DNA of 64,000 nt from Copromyces sp. CBS 386.78 (taxonomy: Eukaryota; Ascomycota; Sordariomycetes; Sordariales; Sordariaceae): the NCBI GenBank assembly GCA_030685235.1, contig MU839153.1, positions 165,103 through 229,102 of the forward strand. Direction: 5' to 3'. This document shows positions 1 through 10,862 of the stretch, in pieces. The notes beneath the pieces are model-generated. The model did not search any database. It saw nothing but the letters and a program-made list of their open reading frames with translations, and was not told the DNA's origin. Each line of letters starts with the position of its first letter. Position 1 is the first letter of the stretch. The translations under genes and the position numbers were made by a program.

Positions 1-37
1 TCTCGATCCAAGACCCCAGCCAACCGTTGAGGATGTC

Positions 38-973
38 ATGAACATGGACCGCAACGACAAAGAGTTGATCAACACCCCAGAAAGCGACTTTGCCGCCACA
101 GACATCCACATCGGTGGAATTATCCTCGGCCATGATCGCTGGCAAGAGATTGACCACTGGATTGAGTTCATGCACAGACCCTCCGAAGACCAGCTCCCCC
201 TCAAGGCCACCGACGATTATCCTCATCTTTTCGAAAACGTTTGCGACGACGAAATCATGCCCAAGGACTCAGCCACGAAGTGGGACAGCGAGTCTGTACG
301 TGCGGCACGTCGGCTGGCCAAGGAGCGTGATGTCGATTATTACTTCAAAAGGCAAAGAATCGCAAAGGAAATCAACCCGTTTACTGGCCGGTACAACGTC
401 CAGAGGACAAACTTGTGGTTGAACACCTTACCTGAATACAACCCCGACCTGCCACCTCGGGCCACTGACGACCAGAGGGCTTTGCACAACAGCCTCTGCT
501 TCAAACCCCATCCTCACGATGATCAAGATGGCAACGGGCCCTGCCGCCGGTGCGAGCACATGGTGAAAACCCACCCTATCCTCCACTCGAGACCTCAAGT
601 TTATGTACGCGTGACTGTCATCAGCTTGGAACCACCGGAAGAAGAAGAACCCCCGTTCTGCAACCAGAACTGGCAAGAGAACTGGCAACCTGAACACAAT
701 GACGGAGAGGAAGAAGAAGAAGCATCCCCGCCGCTCGACGACTGGTATGAGACATGGACCGGCGTGCATCAAGATCTTGACAGCCCGCATGTCTCCTCCT
801 CCGATGACATGGACGACCCGTATTCTTCTTCCGTAAAGGCTCTCTTCAAAAGCCTCTATTTCAAACCCCAGGCCCACCGTCACCGCCGTGCGTACTGCCG
901 CCGCTGCGAGAGAAGAGCAATACATGAACTCGGCGCCCACCTGCACTCGCAAGCTCAACAATTTCACTATTAG
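38..973 (+). CDS. Hypothetical acidic protein with duplicated Cys motif (5' end possibly outside window)
   Basis: I do not recognise this protein. The frame stays open upstream to the first bases of the window, so the ATG at 38 (or 44) may be internal and the gene may be 5'-partial; 311 residues are visible. It is hydrophilic with Glu/Asp-rich stretches and no signal peptide or membrane segment. A motif occurs twice, near residues 152-187 and 272-307: SL(C/Y)FKP, a His-rich stretch, then CRRCE and a His-containing tail. This looks like an internal duplication of a possible metal-binding module, but only two cysteines per copy are conserved. The opposite-strand frame is an acidic-codon shadow. 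No intron is needed across the visible part. Confidence 0.6.
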   Translation: MNMDRNDKELINTPESDFAATDIHIGGIILGHDRWQEIDHWIEFMHRPSEDQLPLKATDDYPHLFENVCDDEIMPKDSATKWDSESVRAARRLAKERDVDYYFKRQRIAKEINPFTGRYNVQRTNLWLNTLPEYNPDLPPRATDDQRALHNSLCFKPHPHDDQDGNGPCRRCEHMVKTHPILHSRPQVYVRVTVISLEPPEEEEPPFCNQNWQENWQPEHNDGEEEEEASPPLDDWYETWTGVHQDLDSPHVSSSDDMDDPYSSSVKALFKSLYFKPQAHRHRRAYCRRCERRAIHELGAHLHSQAQQFHY

Positions 974-1778
974 CTCTCCCTTACACTCATCAGCTCGGAA
1001 ACGGAAAGAAGCATCCCCGCTCTACTACTGAACTTGGCTCAGCCGGGAAACACCGTGCAGTGGAGATCTGGTGAGTTTTTATTTTTTCCAGGAGAAGAAA
1101 AGATAGCAATCTGATCTAATCCACGACAAATTACTAACACACATCAGAAGCCTCAGATTGAATCATCATCAAGTTGCGCGTCCCGCAAAGTATCTCTTGA
1201 ACAGCACTAAGCAGGCTAGGGGTGTAGTCTATAACGATTTTTGAAAGATAATTTCCACTTGGTTTGAGTCCGGGACTCAAAAGGAAGGATCAAGGAAGGA
1301 GACGAATTTGACCATGAGGAGAAGCTGCCCGTGACAAGCGAGGCTGGACTCATGGTGGCGTTTGGCAGAGGGGCAAAATAACGTTTTGGTTTTGGAAGTG
1401 CAACTTGTGGACAACAAATGGGATTGGGACAGCAAGGGATGATTGACTTGGATTGATTTAAAAACAAGAAAAGCTGAACTCGGTGCTTCATGCTTGTGCT
1501 GTGCTGTGCTGTGCTGTGCTGTGCTGATGGTACATGTATGTCCTCCTTCTTCCTTTCCTTGTACAAATGAACGCTCAACTCCTTCTCCGTGCGCATGCAT
1601 GTGGATATCATAATCTGACAAAAAGCCAAAGGCAAAACGAGAAACGTAGTATTAAAACAAGATTAATAAGAAGAAGAAGAAACACCATAGCTGGTTAGAC
1701 TGATGTAGCTGAGGAGCAAGTTCTTTAAATGCCGTGACCTGTTATGACAATGGAATCACCGTTAGCACCACATGACCG
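974..1778. other. Intergenic, convergent 3' flanks
   Basis: Downstream DNA of the plus-strand gene on the left and the minus-strand gene on the right. Apart from a pentanucleotide repeat I see no coding or RNA feature; minus-strand frames here have no recognisable content. Confidence 0.5.
1496..1525. repeat. (GTGCT)6 microsatellite
   Basis: Six perfect tandem copies of the pentamer GTGCT in the intergenic space. Confidence 0.95.
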
Positions 1779-2294
1779 TCAGTCACTCCGTTTCTTCAAG
1801 ACCAGGGACTGGAAATACTCACGACCCAACTGGTTCCCCCGCTTGCTAACCTCCTTAGCATGATACTGCTTAATCTTGGCCCGTCTCGCCTCCTCCTGCG
1901 CCTCCAGTTCCAGCGCCCTCACATGTTCCCTCGCCTGCCTGACACTTTCCCTGGCCGCCATGAGCGCCCGGTCGGCATCGCGCTCGGCAGACTCGGCCAT
2001 CATGACGCGCTCGCGAGCTTGCACGATGGATGGGTCGACTTGGTGACTTGTTGAGTGGCCGTTGCCAAAGGTGCGTGATAGAAGGCTGGGCTTGTGGCCG
2101 GAGGAGGAGTCCCGGCTCGTGGACCGGTGGCGGCGGTCTGAGGCCGAGGAGTAGGTCGGTGATGAACCGGGGGAGGGGGAGCGGTTGTGTCGGGATGAGC
2201 CTCCGCCGAAGAGAGAATGGCGCTTGGGAGCCGGTTCATGGTGGACGGGGGCTGGGGCGGGCTCGGGCTCGGCGTGGCGGGAGAAGAGAGGCAT
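1779..2294 (-). CDS. Small conserved-looking coiled-coil protein
   Basis: Single-exon 171-residue protein of unknown function. Residues 1-80 are disordered and rich in Pro, His and Ser (an alternating E/P/A stretch, then RHNRSPSPGSSP). Residues about 85-140 form a strongly helical, heptad-like segment of Arg/Ala/Glu (for example ERVMMAESAERDADRAL) predicted to be a coiled coil. The C-terminus is basic (LGREYFQSLVLKKRSD). There is no signal peptide or membrane segment. The start ATG has an acceptable fungal context (ACCAACATG). The helical part with a low-complexity head looks like a real, structurally constrained protein rather than a chance frame. Longer shadow frames overlap it on both strands. 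Confidence 0.65.
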   Translation of the reverse strand: MPLFSRHAEPEPAPAPVHHEPAPKRHSLFGGGSSRHNRSPSPGSSPTYSSASDRRHRSTSRDSSSGHKPSLLSRTFGNGHSTSHQVDPSIVQARERVMMAESAERDADRALMAARESVRQAREHVRALELEAQEEARRAKIKQYHAKEVSKRGNQLGREYFQSLVLKKRSD

Positions 2295-2990
2295 GTTGGT
2301 AATGGGCGTGGTGTGTGTGTGGTTAGGTGGTTGTTGTTGTTGGTGAAGGTTGTTCCGTGGTTGTTGGGCTGGCTTGTATGCTTTGCTTGCTTGCTGGTTA
2401 TCGATGAAGATGAATAAACACCAGCACTTGCAATGGTATTTCTATTCCTCCAACATGACCTTTCATCATCATTTGTGCACCCGACGAAACCTGCTTTTTG
2501 GGCCATGTATTTGACGTTGACGACGTCGTGGGCGGCGATCAACAACATGACGTCAAATCCGGCTTGGTGAAGGAGGGTGACAGGAGCCTTTGAATGGTCT
2601 GAAGAAAACGCGCTCCAATGAGCATGTCCCGAAGTGACGATGACGGCGGGGCGCAACAACAGCCCAACAGGACCCTGAAGGTGTCAAGACAGGACCCCGA
2701 ATGCAGGGTTTCGGGCCTAGAACCATCATGGTCAGACAAGTGAAAGTTGAGTGATTCTCGAACAAGCTTCGTGCCAGGTTTCCTTGTTTTCAGCCACGGT
2801 AGTCGTCCATTCTCATGGCGCGACGTCGGCGGTTAAGCATTGCCAAGTCTGTGCCGCGGTGGTGAGATCAACTGTGGCTTGGGCTTGGCTTTCATGCGCT
2901 TTGGATTGGTCGACTGTAATGATGTTCTTAGTTATATTGGAATCGTCAAGATCTCGCGATGATGTCTTGGAAGTCTTTAAAACATTCGAG
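2295..2990. other. Upstream region of the coiled-coil gene, up to the copia insertion
   Basis: Normal-composition DNA that should contain the promoter and 5' UTR of the minus-strand gene ending at 2294. Short frames on both strands overlap each other and show nothing recognisable. The copia element is inserted at the right edge, in an A5 target. Confidence 0.4.
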
Positions 2991-2995
2991 AAAAA

Positions 2996-3161
2996 TGTCA
3001 GAAATGAGGATGTATAGGGGTAGTGCTTATATAATTTAGCGGGTTTAGTATATTGTATTAACTAGATTTTCTATAAGGGATTTCTAGGTATATACAACTT
3101 AATATAATACATAGTCTTCTCTCTACTTCTAAATTACCCCTGCACGTACTTATATTCTATA
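2996..3161 (+). repeat. Left LTR of the copia element
   Basis: 166 bp, aligned end to end with 9207-9372. Inner bases carry more C-to-T/G-to-A changes than the outer bases. It begins TGTCAG and ends TCTATA (from TCTACA). It would have carried the promoter of the element. Confidence 0.93.
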
Positions 3162-6100
3162 ATTAAGAGTTTTAAACGTATTATTACTGATTATAGTAAA
3201 TCGAATAGGATATATTATTAGTAGATATTAATAATGATAATAATATTTTTTAATTAGGATTTTACTAAAGTAGGCGAAACTACTTTATTTAAAATTGAAG
3301 ATTAGTTCCTTTAGAAAAAGGGCTTTAAATCGAAAGCGATAAATTTTAATTTGTAGAAGTATATTACTAATAATAGCGCTAGGGAAAAATGGCCTACGGA
3401 GTTAGAAAAGTTAGATTTTTTTAATTTTAAAGAAGTAGTCCCGGCCGGAACGGTTACGGATAGTTAGCTTTAATAGAATATTTTAGAATTTACTGAAAAT
3501 ATTTCGGCCGCTAATACCCGGGGTTCTATAACCCGAGGAGCTATAATTCTTCCGCTTATAGCCTTAATTATTCTAGCCGGGCCGCCGGTCTTTTACGCGG
3601 CCTAGAGGATGGGTTTTACTATAGAGTAGGACTATTGCGATTATTAGCTAGCCTTTATAGATTACTGCCGTAAAAAGAAGGAATAGGATAAATTTTTTAA
3701 AAAGACTTTAACTTCAAGGAGTAGATAGTTAAATATATAGCGAAATATTATTAATTAACCTATTTCTTAAAATTAGTTACCCCAATTATTTAATATAAGA
3801 AATTCCATTAAGTTATTAAATATAATAAGAAGAAGGTTCGAAATAACGTTAGGGTTAAATATTTTAATAAAATTTTAATTACTATTTACCCTAAGAATTA
3901 ATCTAATTAGCTACTAGAGTAGGAGTAGATTATAGCTATTAATAAGCTTTTTAAAGTTAATAAGTATATTAAACGAAATAATTGGATATTCGACTTCTTT
4001 AGAACCGTAAATAGACTTTTTAATTCCCCTTTTACTTTTTAGGTTATTATATATTATATAAATTTAAATAGTAAAATTTATACGTATTAAAAAGCGTTTT
4101 AGGAGTTTAGGCAAATTATTACCGATATATTTTTATAAAGTAAGAATTACTTTTAAATTTTAAAAGGCGGCGCGTTCGGTATTAGAACTACTTTTGCTGA
4201 AGAAATTAGAAGGGACGCCTATTTTAATAATTCCCGGGAGTAGAATAATAATAAGAGATTATTTGGCGCTTCCTATAATTAAGGAGGAAAGCGGACGAAG
4301 AAAGCTTATTCTATTTATAAATATATAGGCTATAATTTAGAGAATTATTAATATATTAATTAATTTACAACCTTTAATTAATAGTAGGAATTCCCTTTCT
4401 TTATAAATTGTATTAGGGAAAATTATTCGAAATATTATAAATTCGTTTAGTAGGTAAAGGAAATTCGAATAAAAATTTTAAATAAGGAAGGAGCGGAAGT
4501 TATTTTTAATAAGAGTATTAGTGGTATTTAATTAAAAGGTCGGCGTATCGGTAGTATTAATTGCGAAGCGAATTTCTTAATATTAGAACTTTAATATAAA
4601 GGGTTTAAATATTTACTAAAAAAATTTAACGATTTTTAATTTAAGTATAATAATTTATATTTTTAATAAAGCCGGCCGTTTTAAAGGCTTTATAAAGGCG
4701 GCGAAGGGAAATTATATTTAGGCGGGAAATAAATCTATTACGATTAAAGGGTACGGAATAATTTATTTAATTATAAACGATAACGAAGGTTACCTTATAA
4801 GTTTTAAATTCGACAACGTTGTATTTATATTAAAGATAGCTTGTAATTTCGTTTCTTTAAGAAAATTATTGGAAAAAGGACTCTATTAGGATTAAATTAT
4901 TGAATTTAGTTGTTTATATTTCCGCTTAAATAATTTATATTAAAATATATCCCTTTCGAAATATATATTAATTAATCTTCTTTTTACGTATAATTTTACT
5001 AGTTTATTAGTAAGACTATTAAGAAACCCTAAGAGAGCGATACTTTACGCTAATACTTTCGGTTTAACTATTTTAATTTAGAAATATTAATTTAATTAAT
5101 TAATTGGGTGTATAGAATCTACTTAAAAGGCCTAAATTTAATTTATTACGACTTTTATACGGTAGCGAAATTAAAGCGCTAAATACAAAAGGAAGTCCGT
5201 AACGCGCTAGAAGGCTTAAAGATAAAACTTATAATTAATTTTTTCAATTATCCGGTTATAAAGGCCGGCAGGGGAATTATTTTTAACCTAATAATCGTTA
5301 TAAATTGTTAGTCCGAATATATATAATTTTACTACTTATTTAATTAGTTAGCGAATTTAATTATTACTACATTTATATTACTATTTAATAATTTAGAATT
5401 ATATTACTAAATTAAAGTAAAAGTAGTCGAATATAATAATAAAATTATAATATTAAAACTTTATATCGCTACCTTCTTTTCCTAGAGAAGAATGATTATT
5501 AAGCCTTCGGCTCCTTATTTATAAATTTAAAATAGCAGTGCCGAATATTCGGGGGGTACGATTAAAGAGAAGGCGGTAGCGATAATAAACGGTATTTATT
5601 TACTTTAAAAATTTTAAAGAGCAATTATAATAGCGGTAATTTATTTTATAAATAAAACCCTACGAAGGGAATTCAATTAAAAATCCCTAAAAGAATATTT
5701 AATAGTATATATAATAAACTAAAACGGCGGGTAATAATAAGTAATATTTAAACTAACATATTTAAAAATATACAGGTATAAAGCTTTTACGCTTATAATC
5801 AATATACTACGTAATTAAAAGAAGATTTAGAAACTAAAATAACGCACTTAAGTTAAATATTTAATAAGCTATTAATTAATTAATATTTATTATATTTAGA
5901 ATTTATATATTAATAGGGTAATTACTATACGAAACGTTATATTTAATAAAAATAAAGTTTTTATAAATAATATTTAAACTTTCTATATTACCCTTAATAT
6001 ATTTTTCGAAGAATTAGCCATATAATTAAATAATTTTTATTAATTAAATATCGACGTTTCCGAATTTTTCCCTAATAAATAAGCAAAAGACGAAAACGAC

Positions 6101-7984
6101 GAGGACGAAGGTCCCGTAGTCGAATTTATACTAATTATTATCGATACTATTAATTTACTTTTAATTAATCTAATTAAATTTATATTTATTTAAGAATAAG
6201 AGGAGGTACTGGAATTATATAATAATTAGTAGGATATAATATTAAATAAGGAGGAGGAGGCTAGAACCGCGTATTTATTTCTTTTAAAAAGTTTAATATC
6301 GTTTTTTATCAATAGATTAAATATTTTTTAATTATAAGAGAATTAGCCGATTTACAATTAGTATTTCGGATAGGTAGGAGGCTTCTTAATTATATTTTCC
6401 CATTTTAATATAATTATTTTTAAAGGTAACCCTATTTTGAAAGGAAGGTTAGACCGGTTATATTTTATAGAATTTGCGGTAAAAATATTAAAAGAAGAAT
6501 TCTCATTAGATTCGAAATTAATTTATAATAAAATTAATTACTTCGATACAATATACATATTAATTACATTTTAATAGCAAAACTTTCCTCTTCCCTCTAA
6601 ATTATATAAAAAATTATATTATTATTCCTTTTATATTATTTTTCGTCGAATTAAATAGGAATATATAATTAATTACGAAGAGAAAAAGTTATAAATATAG
6701 GTCGATAAAAATAAATAAAGGATTAATAATAAGGTCCTTTTCGATTTTATATAGGTATATATATATAAATTTAATGCGGAAGGATTCTTTTTAAAGTATA
6801 AAATTTATTTAATTATACGAAGAGATTAATAGGAATATAATAGTATATACGATACGTACATAATTACCTTCGCAATCTGCTCCTTGCAAATTATAATAAT
6901 TATTACAATTTATTTCGATTTTAAATTTAAATAATACAATATTATTAATACTTTCGTTAATACATATTTTAATAAATTTATCTATATACGGGCGCCTTAG
7001 GGATATAAATAGAAAAGAAAGATATTAAAGTTATTGAAAAAATTTTACAGTTTATATAAATCCCCTTTATTATAATAGAAAGAATTTATTAAAACACTTT
7101 TAAAAATTAGCCTTTCAATTATTTTTATAGAGCTATATATTTATATTTATTATAATATAATAGTCTTTTTCTACGTCAATAATATTATTATTATTTATAA
7201 AGGAAAGTACTTTAATTTAGTTAATTAGGTTATTACTATATTTTAAGACTATTATTAATTTATAAGCGGTTATAATTTTTAATAGTTCTTTAATATTAAA
7301 ATCCTTCGAAATAGGTTAAAATAATTAATTTAACTATTTTAACAATAATATATTTTAAAAATTACGGAGAATTTTGTATAGAATAGGAAAGTTCTTAGTA
7401 TTTTTATAATATAAGAAAAATTAATACCTTCTATAGAAATAGCCCCTTAATATTTAATTAAATAGTATTAAAAGGCTATTAGCGAATTTTTTTACTTAAT
7501 AATTATTACCCGGTTAAATTTATTATTTATAGTTTCCTAATTAATTTATTTCCTTACTAACCCTAATTTTTATTACTATTACGTTAGCAATTAATTTAAA
7601 ACTTTTATTAAAAGTACTATAGATTATATATTATAGTTGGGGGGTAGGTATAATTTCGACGTACTAATAGATTCGTCCTTCGCCGACAATATATTTAATT
7701 ATAAGAGTTTTTAAAGGTTTATAATATAGTTATTTAGAAGTACGGTAGACTAGCGAACTAATAAGTAAAATACAATTACAACCTCTACTATTAAAATAGA
7801 ATTATTATCCTTTTCCTAAAGAATAAAGGAAAGTATATAAATAAAGTATTTCCTCTAAATTCTTATAATAAAATTTAAATTTAATATTATCCCTTTAGGA
7901 TACGATAATAAATAAATAATCCGCTTTATTACGAAAGAAAATACTAAATTCTAAATTAAATTTAAGTATATTAATATTTATAAT

Positions 7985-8498
7985 GAGAAAGTCTAACCGT
8001 ACGGTCACGAATGTCTATCCGTACGGTGATCCACTTTTTTCTCCCATACATATCCCTAACCCTGCCGTCCCCTCCCCGTCAGCACCAGTCTCGCTCGTAC
8101 CGCGACCGCCAAGCCCCCAGATTACAGCCCATTACACATTCTGACCCCTGCACAGCACACGTATCGCTGACAGCCGTAACAGCCATGACAGCCGTGACAG
8201 CCGTGACAGCCGTAATAGCCGTGACAATCGCTGACAGCCGTAACAGCCGTAACAGTCGCTGACAGCCGTGACAGCCGTGACAGCCATGACAGTCGCTGAC
8301 AGCCGTGACAATCGCTGACAGCCAAGCGCTGCGGTCTGATGTTACGTATGAAAGAATGGTAATGCCCAGATTTCTGGGCGAAATTTTCGAAAGAATACAT
8401 ATGACATCTGTGGCCGCGCGAGGGTTAAGGATATGTGTGTAGGAAAAAGTGGATCACCGTACGGATAAATATTCGTGACCGTATGGTTAGACTTTCTC
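7985..8498. mobile_element. hAT-type MITE nested in the copia element (514 bp)
   Basis: Terminal inverted repeats of about 76 bp, beginning GAGAAAGTCTAACC at both ends, with few mismatches. The element is flanked by a perfect 8-bp target duplication TTTATAAT (7977-7984 and 8499-8506), the size made by hAT transposases. The interior has normal base composition and no transposase frame; it is mostly a minisatellite. It contrasts sharply with the AT-rich host element, so it inserted after most RIP or escaped it because of its small size. Confidence 0.92.
8165..8323. repeat. ACAGCCGTG-type minisatellite inside the MITE
   Basis: Degenerate tandem array of 9-bp units ACAGCCGTG/ACAGCCGTA with interspersed AATCGCTG/AGTCGCTG variants. 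It fills the core of the MITE. The frames crossing it simply translate the repeat. Confidence 0.9.
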
Positions 8499-9206
8499 TT
8501 TATAATTATTAGTTTAGGGAGGAATAGTAGCGGGGTTTCTTCCAAATTTACTACGTACCTACTAAAGAGATAATCGCCGACGGTTTAATAAAAGTATTAC
8601 CAATTAATAAATATAAAGAATTTATAAGCCAATTAAATTTTTAAAATATTAAGGTAGTAAAGGAGGAATTAAATAAATTATTATTTAAAATAGAAGTGAA
8701 TTATTTAATTGTAAGGATTTACGAGAAGGATTAGGAGGAGTAAGTTCTATCGAATAATAAAAAAGGAGGAAACAGTAATTATAGGTATAAATTACCTATT
8801 TATATAATATAATAGAAATAACCTCTATAAATTAAGAGGGTTTTATATAGTACGCAATTTATATAAGGAGGAAAAAGGGTAAAAATATTAATTTTAATAG
8901 GGTTCGAACTTAAGATTTTTAAGGATAGTCTATAGGCTATTAATAATATTAATAAGTATACTATAAAATATATTTAAGCGATAAGAATAGTTTAAAATTT
9001 GATTTTAACGCTTTAATTAATAAGTTACGGGACCCGGGTCGTTATTGAAAACTAGTACTATCGACCTTCCTTATAAAGGGGAATTAATAGTAAGTAACGT
9101 TTTTAAAGGCGACCGTTAGGGGAGATACGAAAAAGGGAGTAAAATTGTAAATAGTTTTATTTATATTAGTTTTCTAGGTATTTTGCCTAGTGTAGTTGGG
9201 GGGGTA

Positions 9207-9372
9207 TATTAGAAATGAGGATATATAGGGGTAGTACTTATATAATTTAGCGGGTCTGGTGTGTTGTATTAACTAGATTTTCTGTGAGGGATTTTTGGGC
9301 ACACAGAACTCAATATAATATACAGTCTTCTCTCTATTTCCAGATTACCCCTGCACGTGCTCATATTCTACA
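9207..9372 (+). repeat. Right LTR of the copia element
   Basis: 166 bp, partner of 2996-3161. It is less mutated than the left copy over its outer two thirds (for example it keeps GGGTCTGGTGTGTTG where the left copy is AT-rich) and ends in the intact TCTACA terminus next to the AAAAA duplication. Confidence 0.93.
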
Positions 9373-9793
9373 AAAAACAAAACATGGAAATAAGGTTGCC
9401 AAGAGCAACAACGGTGGATAATGATGGTGGAGACAGAAAATGGAGCTGGTGAAGAAAACAATGCGGGGGATCACGTGAGAGAGCAATCTACCTTACGGGC
9501 CCCACCAAAGCTTGACCAAAGAGCCAAAGAGGCCCGTGCATAGAGCTCTATTAAAGCAAGAGGCGCGTCGCTTTTTAGAAAGAAGGACGAGCAATTGTTT
9601 TGCAAACAACTGAACACACCCAACATCATCACCATTTCACCCATTCCAGACCATCTCACTTGCGACACCACATATTCAGTCCGAGTCGCATAACATAGCT
9701 GTATCTCCTACTACAGCATTATTACAGTATCCATCACATCTTTCCCACAGCAGCATTCTACATCACCACCACCACATCACCACATCACCAACC

Positions 9794-10862
9794 ATGGCCT
9801 CCCGTTCGAGGTCCCGGTCGGCTGGCCACTACGACGTTGAGCGCTCCCCGTCTCGCTCCCGTTCTGCAACTCCTCGCCGCAACCCTTCTCCCACACCTCG
9901 CTCCGCCCGCGACTACTCCCGCGAACCCTCGCCCGCCCTCAGAGATGCTTCCCTCGACCGTGAACGAGGTCGCTCGCCGCCCCGCAGGAATGGTGGTGGT
10001 CGTCGTAGTGTGAGCCCGACACCTGGTCGCGCCAGGAGCTACAGTCGTGGAGGAGGCTCTAGGAGCAGGAGCAGGAGCCCGACTCGCAGTTCGAGCCCAG
10101 CTCAACCCGTGAGAAGCACAAAGATTGTCGTCGAGCGTTTGACCAAGAACATCAACGAGAACCATCTTCGCGACATCTTTGGCCAGTTTGGAGAGATTGA
10201 GGACTTGGATCTGCCTTTGAACAGGACATGTACGTGTCGCCTTCTTCAATCACCGTCTCGTCTACTTCCAGCCCTTAACTGACATCTGACTGTGAACAGC
10301 CCGCACAAACCGCGGCACAGCCTACATCCTCTACGTCCACGAAGCCGATGCCGAAGCCGCTATTGCCCACATGCACGAAGCCCAGCTGGACGGTGCCGTC
10401 ATCAACGTCTCCATTGTCCTTCCCCGTCGCAAATTCTCCCCTTCCCCACCTACCGCTCGCAGGGGCGCAAACTATGATCCCCGTCAACCCCCGCCAGGAA
10501 CCAGAGGGGGAGGCCGCGGCGGTCGCAACAGATCCCCCGGTCCTCGTGGTGGTGGACGTCACGCACATCGTTCCGATACCTATAGACCTCGTTCAGTGTC
10601 ACGATCGCGATCCCGCTCGCGCTCCCCTGTAGCAGCGGGTGGAGGAACCAGGAGGTATCGGTCGAGGTCACGCTCTTGGTCTTCCCGAAGCCGCTCTCCT
10701 AGCCCGAGGGCCGGACGTGGTGGAAGAGGAGGAGGCGGCAGAGGAGGAGGAAGAAATGATGTGGACGAGAGAGCACGTAGGAGTCCTAGCCGCGCTAGTT
10801 ACGACAGCTATGATCGCCGAAGCAGGAGCCGCAGCCGCAGCCGTGATTGGGACAGACGTTAG
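9794..10862 (+). CDS. RNPS1-like SR/RRM protein (exon-junction/ASAP splicing factor type)
   Basis: Two exons, 9794-10229 and 10300-10862, give 332 residues. The intron has a GTACGT donor, a CTGAC branch site and a CAG acceptor; splicing joins NRT to SRTNRG in frame. An N-terminal RS domain (residues about 1-105) is followed by one RRM (about 107-185) with RNP2-like IVVERL and RNP1-like RGTAYILYV, then an RGG- and RS-rich tail. One RRM between two RS regions, with the motif spacing seen here, is the layout of RNPS1, a nuclear protein that binds the exon junction complex and modulates splicing. Other single-RRM SR proteins are possible. The intron splits the RRM. The 5' leader (9660-9793) is rich in CA/CATCAC. 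Confidence 0.85.

Larger units (their letters stand above)
6720..8650 (+). pseudogene. Copia reverse transcriptase/RNase H relic
   Basis: Read through its stops, this segment resembles the copia polymerase: a VxRRD-like motif near 6815 (from the VARG/VRGD box), NAFVNTYLDEFIYTRAPQGY near 6945-7005, LYGLYKSPLLW near 7045-7075, and FYVNN near 7170 where copia has YVDD. RNase H follows: STTE near 7785 and, beyond the MITE, YVPTKEIIADGL near 8552-8590. Stops mostly replace Gln and Trp codons, as expected from RIP. The reading frame resumes on the far side of the MITE, so the MITE landed inside the RNase H coding sequence. Not functional. Confidence 0.8.
2996..9372 (+). mobile_element. Full-length RIP-mutated Ty1/copia LTR retrotransposon
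   Basis: Two 166-bp direct repeats (2996-3161 and 9207-9372) bound a 6.4-kb AT-rich block. The left LTR starts TGTCAG; the right starts TATTAG and ends TCTACA, so the original ends were TG...CA with C-to-T and G-to-A changes. The 5-bp target duplication is AAAAA (2991-2995 and 9373-9377). A purine tract with seven G lies just before the right LTR. Internal DNA is full of stops, but conceptual translation still shows copia order: reverse transcriptase with a mutated YVDD box near 7170, then RNase H near 7740-8640. A MITE of 514 bp interrupts the RNase H part. The element cannot encode protein now. Confidence 0.93.

Noticed and set aside
428..967. A 179-residue antisense frame over the first gene
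   Set aside because: Composition shadow of acidic and Cys-rich codons; no start context or recognisable content.
2000..2659. A 219-residue minus frame overlapping the coiled-coil gene
   Set aside because: Low-complexity Pro/Thr translation of another frame of the same gene and its leader.
8122..8400. Frames with repeated CHGCHGC and TAVTAVT sequences
   Set aside because: They translate the 9-bp minisatellite inside a MITE.
7985..8498. CRISPR-like look of the spaced ACAGCCG units
   Set aside because: Units are directly tandem without unique spacers, in a fungus, inside a TIR element.
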